From NCBI GenBank assembly GCA_948470475.1, contig OX419336.1:25483005-25547004 (forward strand): a stretch of DNA of 64,000 bases, in the 5' to 3' direction. Made by a program: the position numbers and the translations under genes. The stretch's first letter is position 1. Each line of letters opens with the position of its first letter. The notes under the pieces were generated by a model that saw nothing but the letters and a program-made list of their open reading frames with translations, ran no database searches and was not told the origin of the DNA. Positions 36,400 through 48,009 of this stretch are shown here, in pieces. The DNA is from Galaxea fascicularis (lineage: Eukaryota > Cnidaria > Anthozoa > Scleractinia > Euphylliidae).

Positions 36400-37590
36400 A
36401 GAATGTCACCCTTCAAATGTTTAACCAGGCCAAATGGGATGATCAGAAACGTATGGTGATGCTTGTTTCATAGCATAAACGTCTAGAAGATAGGCCAGCT
36501 CCCATTCCAATGAGCCCAGACACAGAGTATCTCATGAATATCTTCGTCACAAAGCTTCATCCTATTGTCACTGATGACACTGATGCAAAGGTGAAAATCT
36601 TCTTGAAGGCTGATGGGGCCCTATTCCAGAAGGGGACGATAGGATCAGGCCGGACAAAAGAAAATGGAGCGTCACGGAGATGAAACAAATAGGCATTCCA
36701 ATGGATGAGGAACTTAAGAGAAGACTGATGTGCCATTCTGACAGAACAGCCAATGAATGGTATCTCAGGGAAAGCCTAACAGAACAGGCTGCCAAGGCAG
36801 TGCAAATCGAGGTACACACAAAATCATCAAAAGAAGATCCCAATGCAAAATTGCCTGTTTCATCGAAACGAAAACCAGATGACGACAGGTCCAAAGAGAA
36901 GTCTACTGAGGCATCCCCAGCAGAAGACATTTTACAAACGAAACATGACTCTTTAACCTCAGCCAGTACAGTATGTGATAGAAACTGTTCAAGTCACTGT
37001 GAATTCATTGTTTTTACTTTGTTTTGGTCACATTTTCTCTCTCAAAATGGGTCCCAGAGGCTAGACACCCAGCTTGTAAGGAGGTCACTTTACATAATAT
37101 TGTCTCATGATTCTTTTAATCTGGATTTGTTGTGTAGGCAAGATATGGCAATGGTAATGATATTCATAAAAAATCGCCACAGTAACAACATGTATAAAAT
37201 TCTTGATTTTGTTTTATATTTCCAGTATTCCTCTCTCAGCCCACAACAACATCAGGACCGAGCCAAAACACATAGTGTTTTATCCAAACTGCTGCTATTG
37301 TTTCAGTTCTGCCATTTCTGCCGTACCAGAAGCAAACCTGAAGTGACAGCTACACAGAATGGAACTGAGGTTGAGATAAAAACTGCATGTATCGATCCTG
37401 GCTGTCAAAAGGAGTCCATCTGGTGCAGCCAGCCTATTATGCCACGCACCAAAGTGCTGCTGGAAACTTCCTACTATGCATGGCTACGCTATTTTCTGGT
37501 GGTTCCTTTACCAAAGTGGCACAGATCTTCCAGCACATGGGCCTTTCGTGCCTCTCACTGAATACATTCTTCACCCACTAACGGGTGAGT
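36400..37590 (+). pseudogene. 5' part of a decayed transposase-like gene (Kolobok-like, tentative)
   Basis: Upstream blocks read PAPIPMSPDTEYLMNIF and TKLHPIV...KADGALFQ, then IGIPMDEELKRRLMCHSDRT, with a stop (TAG) near 36473 and frame changes. Later, CHFCRTRSKPEV ... CQKESIWCSQPI and AAGNFLLCMATLFSGGSFTKVAQIFQHMG match a large cnidarian family whose later exons (GDGRHDSMGH...) appear at 41857 onward. A GTGAGT donor follows near 37586. I associate the family with Kolobok-type transposases, from memory. The Tc1-like insertion sits in the following intron. Confidence 0.5.
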
Positions 37591-37987
37591 TGTAGTGTAC
37601 AGTATTATTAACGATATTTTTGTCAAGTTCTTTAAAAATTTGTCGATTTTTTTCTAAATATTTCCCTCATTGCCTTAAAAAGATACTAAAAACACTGTAT
37701 GATGGTTTCTCACTTTTCATCTTTGCCTTCAGTATATTATTGTGAAATAATCAAATTATGGCCATGTGGACTTCACGCAAAAGTTGTGTTGTACAACTAA
37801 TATCATCCTTTGACATTATTGCAGTTAAGAGCATCAAACCGTGGCCACCAGACTAAGTTTTTGACATCTTTTTGACTAGTTTGATGGCTTCCGGTTTAAG
37901 CGGGCCAATCGGATTTTCAGAGCAAGGAATATTTGGCAGTAAATTTAGATTGTAAACGACCGTCAACTTTAAGCATAGACAGATATT

Positions 37988-39049
37988 ATGGCTGCCGATC
38001 AAAACATTAGTAAGTTCCAGTTTGAAGTTGTCTCAAGCGCTATGACTGTTTATTTCAGCTATTTGTTGTCTTTTGTATTCAACAGCAAATGTCCAGCTTC
38101 GCCTGAACCAAAACGGCGGTTTTACGATAATGGGCGGGCTTTATCACTTTGTCACCTGGAACGGGTATTAGATCTTTACCATGACAGCAACAGCGAGCAA
38201 GGAATCGCTAGAGAAGTTCGTGTGAGCCGCTTGTTTGTGAGTAATGTTATCAAGCGGTACAATGAAACTAATATGTTGGTTAGAGCCCCAAAAGTCTGTC
38301 ATGGCCCAAAGAAAGTTGATCTTTACGCTTCTGAATATATAGTAGCTCAGCGACTCATGAAGCCTAGCATTTATGCCAGTGAGATCAGGCAGACTGCTTC
38401 TTGCTGGAGTCTGTCATCCCATTGATCTGCCAAGCAGTTCACAAATAAACAAACTGTGGTGAAATAAGCATGCAATGACGAGAAAAAAAATATCAGTTAT
38501 TCAACCTTTCACCCAACTGAACTGCACTTTTTCGATGAAACTGGGATGATCAAAACTTCAGGAAATAGAACTTATGGCAGCACACCTGTAGGCATACCCA
38601 CATTCGAAGTGCAGCACTACGCATCAAATGCGAATTACACAGTTAACTTAATGCACTCGATAACTGGGGTTGACTTTTTTAACATTTTAGATGGCCCATC
38701 GAATGGCATGGAGCTTCTGAAGTTTTGTGATGAAGCTTTGCAGTTGGAGCGGGAAGATGGAAGCACGGTTCTTGAACGTGGGGATTGTGTTATTATGGAT
38801 AATTGTGGTTTTCACCATGCTCGATTTGTGGGGCATGCTTGGGGATTGCAGGGTTGGACTAATTTATCGGCCTCCGTATTCCCCAGATTTCAACATGTGT
38901 GAACTGTGTTTCCACCAAATCAAGGGCTTTTTGCAACGAACCCAACTGCTAGCTGAGGATGAAACGAAAATTGCTATTGCTGCTGGTATACTTGAGATTA
39001 CTCCACAACAATCCTGGTCATTTTTTCACCAAGTCAGATACGTTTTTTA
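37988..39049 (+). pseudogene. DD-E transposase (Tc1/IS630-like)
   Basis: ATG 37988. The helix-turn-helix region GRALSLCHLERVLDLYHD ... VRVSRLFVSNVIKRYNE is paired-type. The DDE core follows: LHFFDETG (first Asp), VIMDNCGFHHA (second Asp), PPYSPDFNMCE (final acidic residue) with the next helix QIKGFLQRTQ. Frames change after about 38420 and 38860, so the gene is broken, or has introns near these points. Transposase would cut and rejoin element ends at TA. Confidence 0.65.
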
Positions 39050-40158
39050 ATAGCACACTTGATAGCCATGTCAGCAAGTAATAGACAAGCAATTTGTTGT
39101 ATTTTGTGTTAGTCCAGAATTAGAGTACAAGCCATGTTTTTCAGTGTATCGCAGTAATCTATTTATTTATTTATTTATAGTAGCTTCCATTTAGTCAATA
39201 AGGCATAGAGAAAAAAAAACACTAAATGAGGGACTAACGAACGGACTTGAAGTCCCAGCGAGGTCAGCCCCATAATCTTTGCACATGTTTGGATCCCAAT
39301 CACACGTTTTGAATTTGTGGCTTTATTTGCATAGACATGAATGATGAAATAAACACCGGTCTTCAGCGTTTGTGATTGGCTCATTGTAATCAGCACTTTG
39401 AAAGACAAGGCTGAAAGATGTACACAGAACGTGGCGGTAAAGAACTCAAGCTGGGTTCCCGGCTGGTTTATAGGTTTGTTTCTTGCTCCTGTGCATTTGC
39501 CTATCATCTGCCTATAAGTATAAATACAAATTTTACTTTGAATGTAAAAATGCTTCCACACGTTGGACTGTCTAACATTGTGTTGGTTTCCAGAATACCA
39601 AAACGTTATTTTGTTTCACTGAATAATTCTACCATGATTAGTTTTACCTTTGAACAACTGGTGTACTATACATTCACAACTTTTCAGACCAAGAAACAGA
39701 ACATCAACAACACCCGTGTTTGCTCTTTCCAAATGTAAATTGGGCGACCGCACTTCACCGGTATAAAGTAAACGAACAAAACGTTGTAAATAACAATGGG
39801 ATAATCTACTTACAGTACGGTATAAACCCAAGATTATTCTGATTGAATATTGTACAAATACGCTCACAAGTAAAACTCAACACTAACAGTATCAACTGAA
39901 TATCAAGATTCATCTACTCACAGATACAGTCACTGCTGTGCAGTAGAGCCAGTATCGAGTTACTATAAAGTGGGACCATGTATTTACTTCATAAAAACAC
40001 AACTCATAACTCTACAAAAGCAGTCTGATAATGCAACAAATAATCCGCTCGTAATGTCACCGCGGTCTTGGAGAACTCGCACAAGTCTTTGTGCTTTAGT
40101 TTACATCTTTGTGAGGCATCAGTGCTTTCACATGAGAATTTTGGAACTGTTCCAAAAT
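39050..40158. other. transposon interior without clear gene
   Basis: Contains a (TTTA)n run at about 39160-39178 and short open frames without domain signatures. It may be the shared 3' region of the two convergent genes. Confidence 0.35.
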
Positions 40159-41230
40159 TTATGGCAGTTGCCAATCCTTCTCCACACCCCATTCGGGAAC
40201 TCTATTATTCAGTGCCCTTTGAAGAGCAAGTAAATCACGATCCAATTGATGACGTTTCCCACTTGCATATTTGATGAGATTTAGGGCTTGTAATCTCGGC
40301 CGCATTATGGCGAAAAATGATGATTTGGCTCGTTCACGTGCATTCCTGAGACCTTTGATGTTAACTTCCTCGTCTGCACTTTGTTCTTCAAGATTCTTTA
40401 TCGTATGCTGTAGCTCTTGTATATTTGCTCTGTGTTCTGGATGTTTCTCTTGTACTTTCCAACAGCTGATGTTAGTACAAGGCTCATTTTTGCAGGTGGT
40501 TTTTGTGTGCCCAGCGACGTGGCAAACTGTGCACATACGTGTTCGAATACTGGACAGCGACAAAAACTGTTTATCTTGTTTCAGATTGTTCAATTCTTCT
40601 CTTGCAGTTGATGGCTGCACTTGAAGACAGCAAGATTTTCCTTTCGTTCCTCTTCCTTCAGATCCAATGAACTCTTTTCCCTGGCTACTGTAGAACTTGT
40701 AGTTTGTGCAGTTGAAGTGGCAACTGACACCAAAGCTCTGTAGGTAAGTTGTTTTGCTTCTAACTCACCGCCACTGAAATCAGCAGAAGTTGATAATCAA
40801 CTGGAGTCAAGCCTTCTCATTTTTTGTGGCACTGGAGAATTCACCTCATAGGCCTTGATGTAGATTTTTTTGTAGTCTCGATCGCCTACTTGCTTTGCCG
40901 TTCACAACATTTCAGAAAAAGCAGAAAGATCGTCTGGACTGATGTTTACAAAGTCTATCTTCGTCTTTATGGTGAAGTCTGATAGACTCTTGACCATGGT
41001 GAGCAAGAGCTGAACAATTCGTCCATATACTCTGAAGCAGGGTTTTGTACAGGGGTGTATGTAACATTTCTCAGTAGAAATGTCGCAAATCTTTCCCCAC
41101 CTGCAATACCATATTTTTGCAACTGAACTGAACGAAAAAGTGTGTCTTTGATATCCCAACTTCGATTTTTAAGGTCTCTGATTGGTAGTTTACAGCAACC
41201 AGAAGCCATATAACCCATCAAACTAATCAA
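40159..41230 (-). pseudogene. accessory coiled-coil/CCHC protein of the Tc1-like element
   Basis: The minus-strand block 41230-40967 reads GYMASGCCKLPIRDLKNRSW and GIAGGERFATFLLRN. A second block (40620-40159) reads CTVCHVAGHTKTTC, then CTNISCW, and a long coiled coil (IQELQHTIKNLEEQSADEE) with a Leu/Arg-rich end. The two are separated by sequence with stops (about 40621-40960) that may be intron. The gene is inside the inverted repeats, convergent with the transposase. A DNA-binding partner role is inferred. Confidence 0.45.
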
Positions 41231-41856
41231 AAACCTGCCAAAAAGATGTCAAAAACTTATTCTGGTGGCCACAATTCGACGCTCTTGACTGTAATGATTC
41301 CAGAAAAAGCAACAAACATTATTTTATTGGGAATGGATGAAAATTGTGATGCAGGTTCTTTGTAACTTTGCCTATGAAAAAGAGAATGATTTTATTATCA
41401 CAGACTGCAAAATGATCCATGCCTGGGAAGCAATGTTTGTCAATATTTTCTCCATTGTCCACATAAACAAGGTCCTTATTGAGAACTCCGTCAATATAAC
41501 TCTGAACCCTGAGAGGAACATACAATCTTTTTCAGTGAAATACATTTAGATTTCTGTAACATCTGCGCTGCATAATGTAAACAATCCGTCGCTTTGTTCC
41601 TTTCCTTCACTCATTTACCGCACGGAAACCATCTCTTCAACTCTGGAAAAGGCAGTTGGCCAGGGGTCTTTCCTCGTATAGAAGCTCTGTCAATATCATC
41701 CTCTGTAAAGGTAATTTTCGGCGGATTTCTTACAGACATGTTCAAAGTGCCCTATATTGTCTTGATTTTCCCACGAATGATCACCACCAAGTCTCGCTTT
41801 GATGTTACCAAAGAAATCTTGATGTTATCATGCATAAGGGCCATTCTTGTTGCAGC

Positions 41857-43010
41857 ATAAACTGTTTCCCACTGTTCACCTGTTCTGGAAGCAGTATCAG
41901 GCAAATCTGCTGTCACAGCTAAAGGATCTTGGGGGAATAACAATAGCAGGGGATGGGCGCCATGACAGCATGGGTCACTGTGCAAAATACTGTGCTTATA
42001 CCATCTTCTGCTGCACATTACCTCGCATCATCCACTTTGCTCTTGTTCAGGTACAGTTTAATTATGTACATGCAGTACCCCCACATTAACTGAACATATT
42101 GCATGTTTGTTTGAAAGTTCTCAGTCAGTCAGTAAATTGTTTGCTCCTTACTTGACACTTTTACAGAATGTATAATAATTGTAAATTGTTGGCCATAGAA
42201 GTTAATTTTATTTGCCTGTTTCATTGCAACCATTCTTAACTTTTGCAAGCCAGCTAAATAAACACAACAGGTTTTTTTTTTCATAGCTTCCTATTTAAAT
42301 TTCAGAGAAATCAAGCAGGTAGCAGCCCTGCAATGGAATTCATGGGGTTCCAGACATGCATGAATTTCCTCCTTGGATGTGGCGTGGTTATCACAACATT
42401 GATATCAGACAGACATGTTCAAATTGCAAGCCATACGAGAAATGTCTTGAAGAATATCACCCACTACTTTGACCTCTGGCATCTGAAAAAAAGTATGACA
42501 TTGGATAGTACTTGTCTGATTATGTACAGTGTTTCAGACCTACAAATTACATCTGTATGTACTTCCTAACTTTTACTTTGAGTCAGTATCACAAAATTTG
42601 CTACATCAAAGTAGACAACTTTCTCTAAAACAGCCAGTCAAAGCAGTGCAACCCAGGCCATAACATACTGCATTGGCAGAACCAAGAACCATGACCATAG
42701 ACCAACACTGTATATTTTATCTCCCCTGCTGCAGCTGCTAAGAGGAGATTGAATTAGAAAATATTTCAGCATTGTTGGAAAAAACTAGGTTTCTGAAATT
42801 GGCTACTGAAATGTAGTAACACAGCTTCAATTAACATTATTTCAGAGATCTGAAAAGCACTCTCCAAGATTGCCAAGGAAAAGGGAAATGAAGATATCCA
42901 ACAATGGGTGAAGCCTTGTTAAAAGCACCTCTATTGGAGCGCAACTACTACCTCTGATGGCAATGGAAAGGTCATAAGGGCTAAATTTAAGTCATTCTTA
43001 AGAGCGACTT
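41857..43010 (+). pseudogene. 3' part of the decayed transposase-like gene
   Basis: Exon at 41857-42053 follows the acceptor ttgttgcag and reads GGITIAGDGRHDSMGHCAKY, ending at CAG|GTACAG. The exon from about 42305 reads MEFMGFQTCMNFLLGCG and TLISDRHVQIASH ... HYFDLWHLKKS. A last block (about 42858-43000) reads LSKIAKEKGNEDIQQWVKPC, TAA, then HLYWSATTT. The motifs D(G)R.DS.GH, SDRH and H(Y)(F)D.WH.KS belong to the same cnidarian family as 36400-37590. The in-frame TAA at about 42919 and degraded ends show it is dead. Confidence 0.55.
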
Positions 43011-43981
43011 GCTGTAAGGATCACCTATACCTATGCAAGATAGAAAAAAATCGATTTTCTGAAAATTTGTCAGGAAGAAGGTGTCTACTAACTTGTTTCA
43101 AAACTGTAACTTTGAGGTTGTTTGAATTTGTATTTTCTTCTCCAGGCGGCCTCTTGTATTTTGCCTGTAAAAGAGCCAAACTCGGCCCTGAAATTGCACT
43201 TTTTGCGAAGGCTAGCAGCAAAAATATTGTGTGTGGCTAGAAATGCTAACCCATATTATTAAAATATAATGCTTTAGTACTTCATTCATGTTGTCAGATC
43301 CTTATGTAAAATGAACCTGAATTTTAAACAAATTTTCAAAATTATACGCGACGGTGATGACGCGTCACGTCCAAATTTAGGACAAATTCGTGGACCAAAA
43401 AGTCAATCTGGTACATTAATTTACCTCCCAGAACTATTTTTCTGGATGAAAGTAACACTTTATCTTACTTTTTATCACAAATCTAGCTTGGGTAAATAAA
43501 ACGCAAACATTTGACAGTGTCTTTGAAACCAGGCACTTGAGCTAATCGCTTGACATTTTGACCTTTCACACCGGGACTATTATCTCGAACATTGACCCTG
43601 AAATGTTTGCCTGTGGGTCTCAATCTGGTTAAATAATTGTTTTAAGCCTCAGATATCAGTTACAGTAATCTGAAGGCAGTTTCTAGCTGCAAACGAGCAT
43701 ATTCCGCAAAGGCTAATTTTGAATAATTAATCATGTGGCAGTTAGCAAGCACAGACAATGCACGCAACAAAAATGTCAGTTTGTAAATCGTTATCCGTTT
43801 CCCTACCAAGACCCACTTTAGTAGGTCCGCAGGACACCCAAAAGTCAACACGATCGTACTAAGCCAAAAAGCCCAATAGGGGGGTAGAATAATTGCCAAG
43901 ATCAAGAAGAAAGGTTTACCCTTCAATCGAGCTGCTTTGTCAGTGATTTGGAAGTGTGTATTTTGATTTTCGCTTTTCAAA

Positions 43982-45750
43982 ATGGCGTCGTCTTGCAGTG
44001 CTCATGCTGCAGAACACAAAGAGTTGAATTTTTTCACATCAGATGAAGAAGAAAGCGAATTTGAGGGCTTTGATTTGGATGAAATGCCCCTACGTTTCTT
44101 TGCATGTGGCAACTTTGACCAAGAAACAGACAGTGAAGAAGATGCTAACTTATTTCTTCACAATGACAGCGATGAAGAAGACAGCGGGAGCGAATCAGCT
44201 GATGATGAACTAGTTTGGAGCGAAATTCTGACTCCACAGACTGAACTTCCCTTTGATCAGAGAACTGGTCCAGTCAGAAATTTACCCACAGACTAGAAAG
44301 CGATCAACTTCTTTGACTTGTTTTTCACCGAACGTTTGTATCGTTTGATTGTCCGCGAAACAAACAGATATGCTCGGCAGGAACAGCAGCACCTTGGCAA
44401 GGACCTGCAGTGGAGAGAGTTGTCCATCGAAGAGTTTCGTACGTGGCTGGGGTTGTATTTTGCAATGGGATTAGTGCAAAAACCGTCGATCTCAACCTAC
44501 TGGGAGACGAATTAAGAGACATCGACTCCTGCCTTTGGAAAAATCATGCAGAAGCAACAATTTGAAAGCATTTTGCGATTTTTACATTTCATGGACAATA
44601 ACTCTGTTTTGCCACGGGTGGAAGACCGTGACCAACTGTTCAAGATAAGGCCGGTTATCGAGGAGCTTGTGCGCCAGTTTCAACAAAATTATACCCTTGA
44701 TGAAACTATGGTAAAATTCAAGGGAAGAAAGTTCTTCAGACAGTTTCTTCCAAGCAAGCCAATCCAGTTTGGTTTCAAATTGTTTACCCTGGCGGAATCC
44801 AAATCTGGTTACATCTGGAATTTTGAAGTCTACACAGGCCGCAAAGGGGAGGCAGAGCAGAATCAAACAAAGAATGTTGTTGTTCGCCTTACAAACCCTC
44901 TTCAGGATAAAGGCTACCGGCTGTTCACAGACAATTTTTACACAAGTCCCGATCTTTTTTTTACTTTGAGGGAACATGGAATTCAAGCTTGTGGAACTGT
45001 CCGACCAAACCGGAAGGACCTACCGAAGGAAATAATGGACCATAAGCTCCCTCTTGTCAAAAACTTAACGAGAGGTCATTCCCTGTTTAGACAGAAGGGA
45101 CATGGCAGGAAAAGGAGTTTGGATGCCCAGCTGCCATAAAGATATATAACGAGTTGATGGGGGGAGTAGACCTTGCAGATCAACGCATTGCAACATACAA
45201 GAAGCATTTCAAGACATCCACTTGGTACTTGGCTCTATTTTATCACTGCCTGGAGCAAAGTTGTTTGAATGCTTTTATCGTGGAACAGGCTACCCCAGCC
45301 CATGTCAAGCCGAAACGTACCCAACTCCAGTTTCGTCAAGATTTGGCAAAACAGCTGGTTGGTGGGAAGTCTACCAGGCTAACCCAGGCTACCCCAGCCC
45401 ATGTCAAGCCGAAACGTACCCAACACCAGTTTCGTCAAGATTTGGCCAAACAGCTGGTTGGTGGGAAGTCTTATGTAAAGATGACAGGCAGGCCTTCAAC
45501 ACCTGTGCCTGCTGAAACAAGATTTGACAAAAGTCAGCTTCACCATCTGGAGAAAACTGAAAGCAAGAGAGCCTGCATTGTGCATGTTCAGGAAGTCAGA
45601 ACTGTGTATCGGTGTGCCGTGTGTGAACGATCCATGTGTGTCGAGCCCTGTTTCCTCAGATACCACACTCTTCCAGAGTTCAAGTATAATGATCCATCAA
45701 ACACAAGGTCAAAGAGTGGAACAAAAAGAGCCAGACAAGATGCTGAATAA
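43982..45750 (+). pseudogene. piggyBac transposase (DDE_Tnp_1_7), broken
   Basis: ATG 43982. The acidic N-terminus (SDEEESEFEGFDLDE) is typical. Core sequence includes RLIVRETNRYARQ, EFRTWLGLYFAMGL, YTLDETMVKFKGR (first catalytic Asp region), RLFTDNFYTSPDLF (second) and MGGVDLADQRIATYK (third). The C-terminal Cys-rich domain CAVCERSMCVEPCFLRYHT binds ends in the family. Lesions: TAG at 44294-44296, TAA at 44513-44515, a frame change near 45090-45150, and an in-frame 99-bp tandem duplication at 45286-45471. The enzyme normally excises precisely at TTAA. Confidence 0.85.
45286..45471 (+). repeat. in-frame tandem duplication inside the piggyBac transposase
   Basis: Two copies of about 87 bp (ATPAHVKPKRTQ...QLVGGKS) start at 45286 and 45385, a 99-bp period, so 33 codons are added without changing the frame. 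The copies differ at only a few bases. Confidence 0.85.
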
Positions 45751-46342
45751 ATATCTTTTATGTCTACAACTCTCATCTGTTGCCTGGTTTCCATGACAAC
45801 CAGCTAAAAAAAATCTAAAATAAAGCAAAATGATAATGAAGAGTTTTACAACAAGCAGAAGACTCTTGTTGCTTGTTTTTTTGCTAAATTTTCAGTATAA
45901 AATTGCTTAGTTTGAATCTACAACATTTTTTATTATTGTGCAACACTGTCAAGATCTTTACTACAATTGTAGGTTGGGTTACTGAGTAATCACAGTCTAA
46001 AGACCATTCCTGTGAAGAATTTTGGAATATTCAATGTCTGGACATTGTTTGGAGCAGAATTAAAGTGAGGTTTTAGTACAAACAAAAATTCAGTAGAGCT
46101 TTTAGTTTATTTGGTCTCATTTTGCATGAAAAAGTTTTATTTGATTGACAGGTCACTCAGTTTCCATGGTAACAGAAAGGTATTGTGAGTGATACATCTA
46201 TGGAAAGCTGAACTCTCCAGGATTATAAAATATATACTTATGGCTACTTTGAAGTAAACCAGTATCTTAAAGGCTCACTTGTTTGTAACCATGTTGATTT
46301 CAAAGTTAATTCTCCTGAGAAACTTGGTAGGGAAAGGGTTAT

Positions 46343-46714
46343 CAGGAAAAATCTTAAGGAAAGCTAGAAGAATAGTTTACTAAATACTTGGAGTTATTTC
46401 TTACCTTAATCTCGCCTTTCATGATAAGAAGTGGTAACATTACTGCGGCTTTGTGGCTTGTTTGAAACACTCCCGACGGTTGCCAGGCTACAAACAAAAC
46501 CACGGACACAGGAATCCTAAGGTCACATGAGGGCGTCCTTGTTTATTTATCTTCATTGTTACTATTGGTTTGGTTGTCTGTTTGTTTTTTGTAATTGATT
46601 GTTTTGTTGCCTTGGTTCTGTGTTGTGGGGCTTTATCCTTTATGATATTGACTACAGCATAGATATCATTACATGCACTTCTAACAAATAACAGTAAAAT
46701 GTTTCTTATTTGCA
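46343..46714. other. spacer without a recognised feature
   Basis: AT-rich sequence with a long T-rich run near 46560-46620. No open frame with a domain. Confidence 0.35.
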
Positions 46715-46842
46715 GTGCCAGTTCAGACAGAAAGGGATAGCCTAGGGCAGTCTACTAGAGCACGTCCAGTCTGTTCTGCTTGCAAAAACCCAATGAGAGG
46801 ACAGAGATTTATAACAGACTGTCCAAAAAATAGCAAAGAATA
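46715..46842 (+). pseudogene. terminal exon with CxxC motif, host-like fragment
   Basis: Follows the acceptor tatttgcag and reads RARPVCSACKNPMRGQ and ITDCPKNSKE before TAA. A similar end (CxxC...MRG...DCP.N) occurs in uncharacterised cnidarian proteins. No upstream exon was identified; it could belong to the decayed genes to the left. Confidence 0.35.
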
Positions 46843-48000
46843 ACAGTTATTTTGTTATGGTTTGATTACATGAGCTTGGCTGGCTAGTGTTGCTATAATC
46901 TTTATAGTCTGTTAAATTCAACAAGAGTCAACATCACAATTACATGGAAAAATCTCAGTCTGGTTAGCTGGGATCTAGATGTTGTGAATTTGCACATGTC
47001 CGAGTCCACTTGTTTGTCCTTCGGTTGCCTCAACTTTGATAGTGTTAAACTCATCTTGACTACTCTCTTCGGCGGTTTGTTCACTTTCTGTGCCAGATAA
47101 GTACCAGTATTCAGCCATGGCAAATACTTGTTAAAGCGGTTTATTTTCTGATGGGGAATCGAATCCGGCGGATTATCAACACTGATGCCTGGTTTGGTGA
47201 ATATGTATCTTCCTGAACATACATCACAGACTTTGTCACATGGGACTATGATGAGCCTGCTGGTCCTATCTCCAGCAGGGCGGGTCAACCGCAAAAAAAC
47301 AGGATTTTGCAGTTTTTAAAAAATCATAAAAAATTCGCGTTTCACTGAAATCCAAAAAAATTTTTCATAGAAGCTCATTGGGTGATGCTAAGAATCATAT
47401 GAGAAATTAAAACTTTTTCGTTATGGGCACTTTAATCGAGCTTGGCCTCAACATAGGTAGGCTACGTGCCAAATTTTGTCGCAATTGATAAAATCCTTGC
47501 AAAGTTATTAGTGGTTTAAGTTTTTACAAAATGGCGGACACAAGTTTGTTGGTACCATGCCCCTAGGGGTTTTTTTAACACGAAAACAAGGTGATACTTT
47601 AAGTGCCTTTAACTCTTAGAGAATATTGAGGTACTGCTCAGAATTCCTTGGCCTTAAAGAGTGGGCCAAGGGCTCTCTGGCTAGGCTGTTGGTTTCATTC
47701 CACACTTGAATGTCTGTAAGTGCCAGGGGTCCAAAAGCTCTAAAAGTTTTTCAATTGAAACTTGAGAGGTACACTGTTGCTAGGTTGTTGGTTTCACTCT
47801 GCACTAGAATGTCTGGAAGTACCCTTTAAAATTTTGGAGATAATCTAAGTGGTTTTGAAGCTCTGTGACATGGGTCCCACTTACAGTTTCTGGTGAATGA
47901 CCATTAATTAATCGATGTCCACAGCTCTCGCTGTACGCCAAAAAGTCTTCGAATTCTCTAGCTGCATAATTCATCCAAAACAATCAACAATGGCTTTCCA
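46843..48000. other. spacer with a weak minus-strand frame
   Basis: A minus-strand open frame (46902-47294) reads CDKVCDVCSGRYIF, which looks protein-like but has no family I recognise. Two diverged copies of a 'ggctgttggtttcattcc(a)cacttgaatgtctg' segment lie near 47685 and 47785. Nothing else is evident. Confidence 0.3.
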
Positions 48001-48009
48001 AAATCTTAT

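Larger units (their letters stand above)
37822..41291. mobile_element. Tc1/mariner-like transposon with an accessory convergent gene
   Basis: Terminal inverted repeats start cagttaagagc at 37822 and end gctcttgactg at 41291. They share gtggccaccaga and aagtttttgacatctttttg. Inside are a transposase (plus strand) and a coiled-coil CCHC gene (minus strand). The target duplication could not be defined. The element is inserted in an intron of the decayed gene at 36400-43010. Confidence 0.65.
43795..46338 (+). mobile_element. piggyBac element 1 flanked by TTAT
   Basis: Left end ccgtttccctaccaag and right end cttggtagggaaaggg are imperfect inverted repeats, bounded by TTAT at 43791-43794 and 46339-46342. 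This would be a variant of the usual TTAA target. Size 2,544 bp, holding a decayed transposase. The spacer 45751-46338 has no other gene. Confidence 0.65.

Noticed and set aside
44982..45515. Alternative frames over piggyBac element 1 as separate genes
   Set aside because: They are frame shadows of the transposase and its internal duplication.
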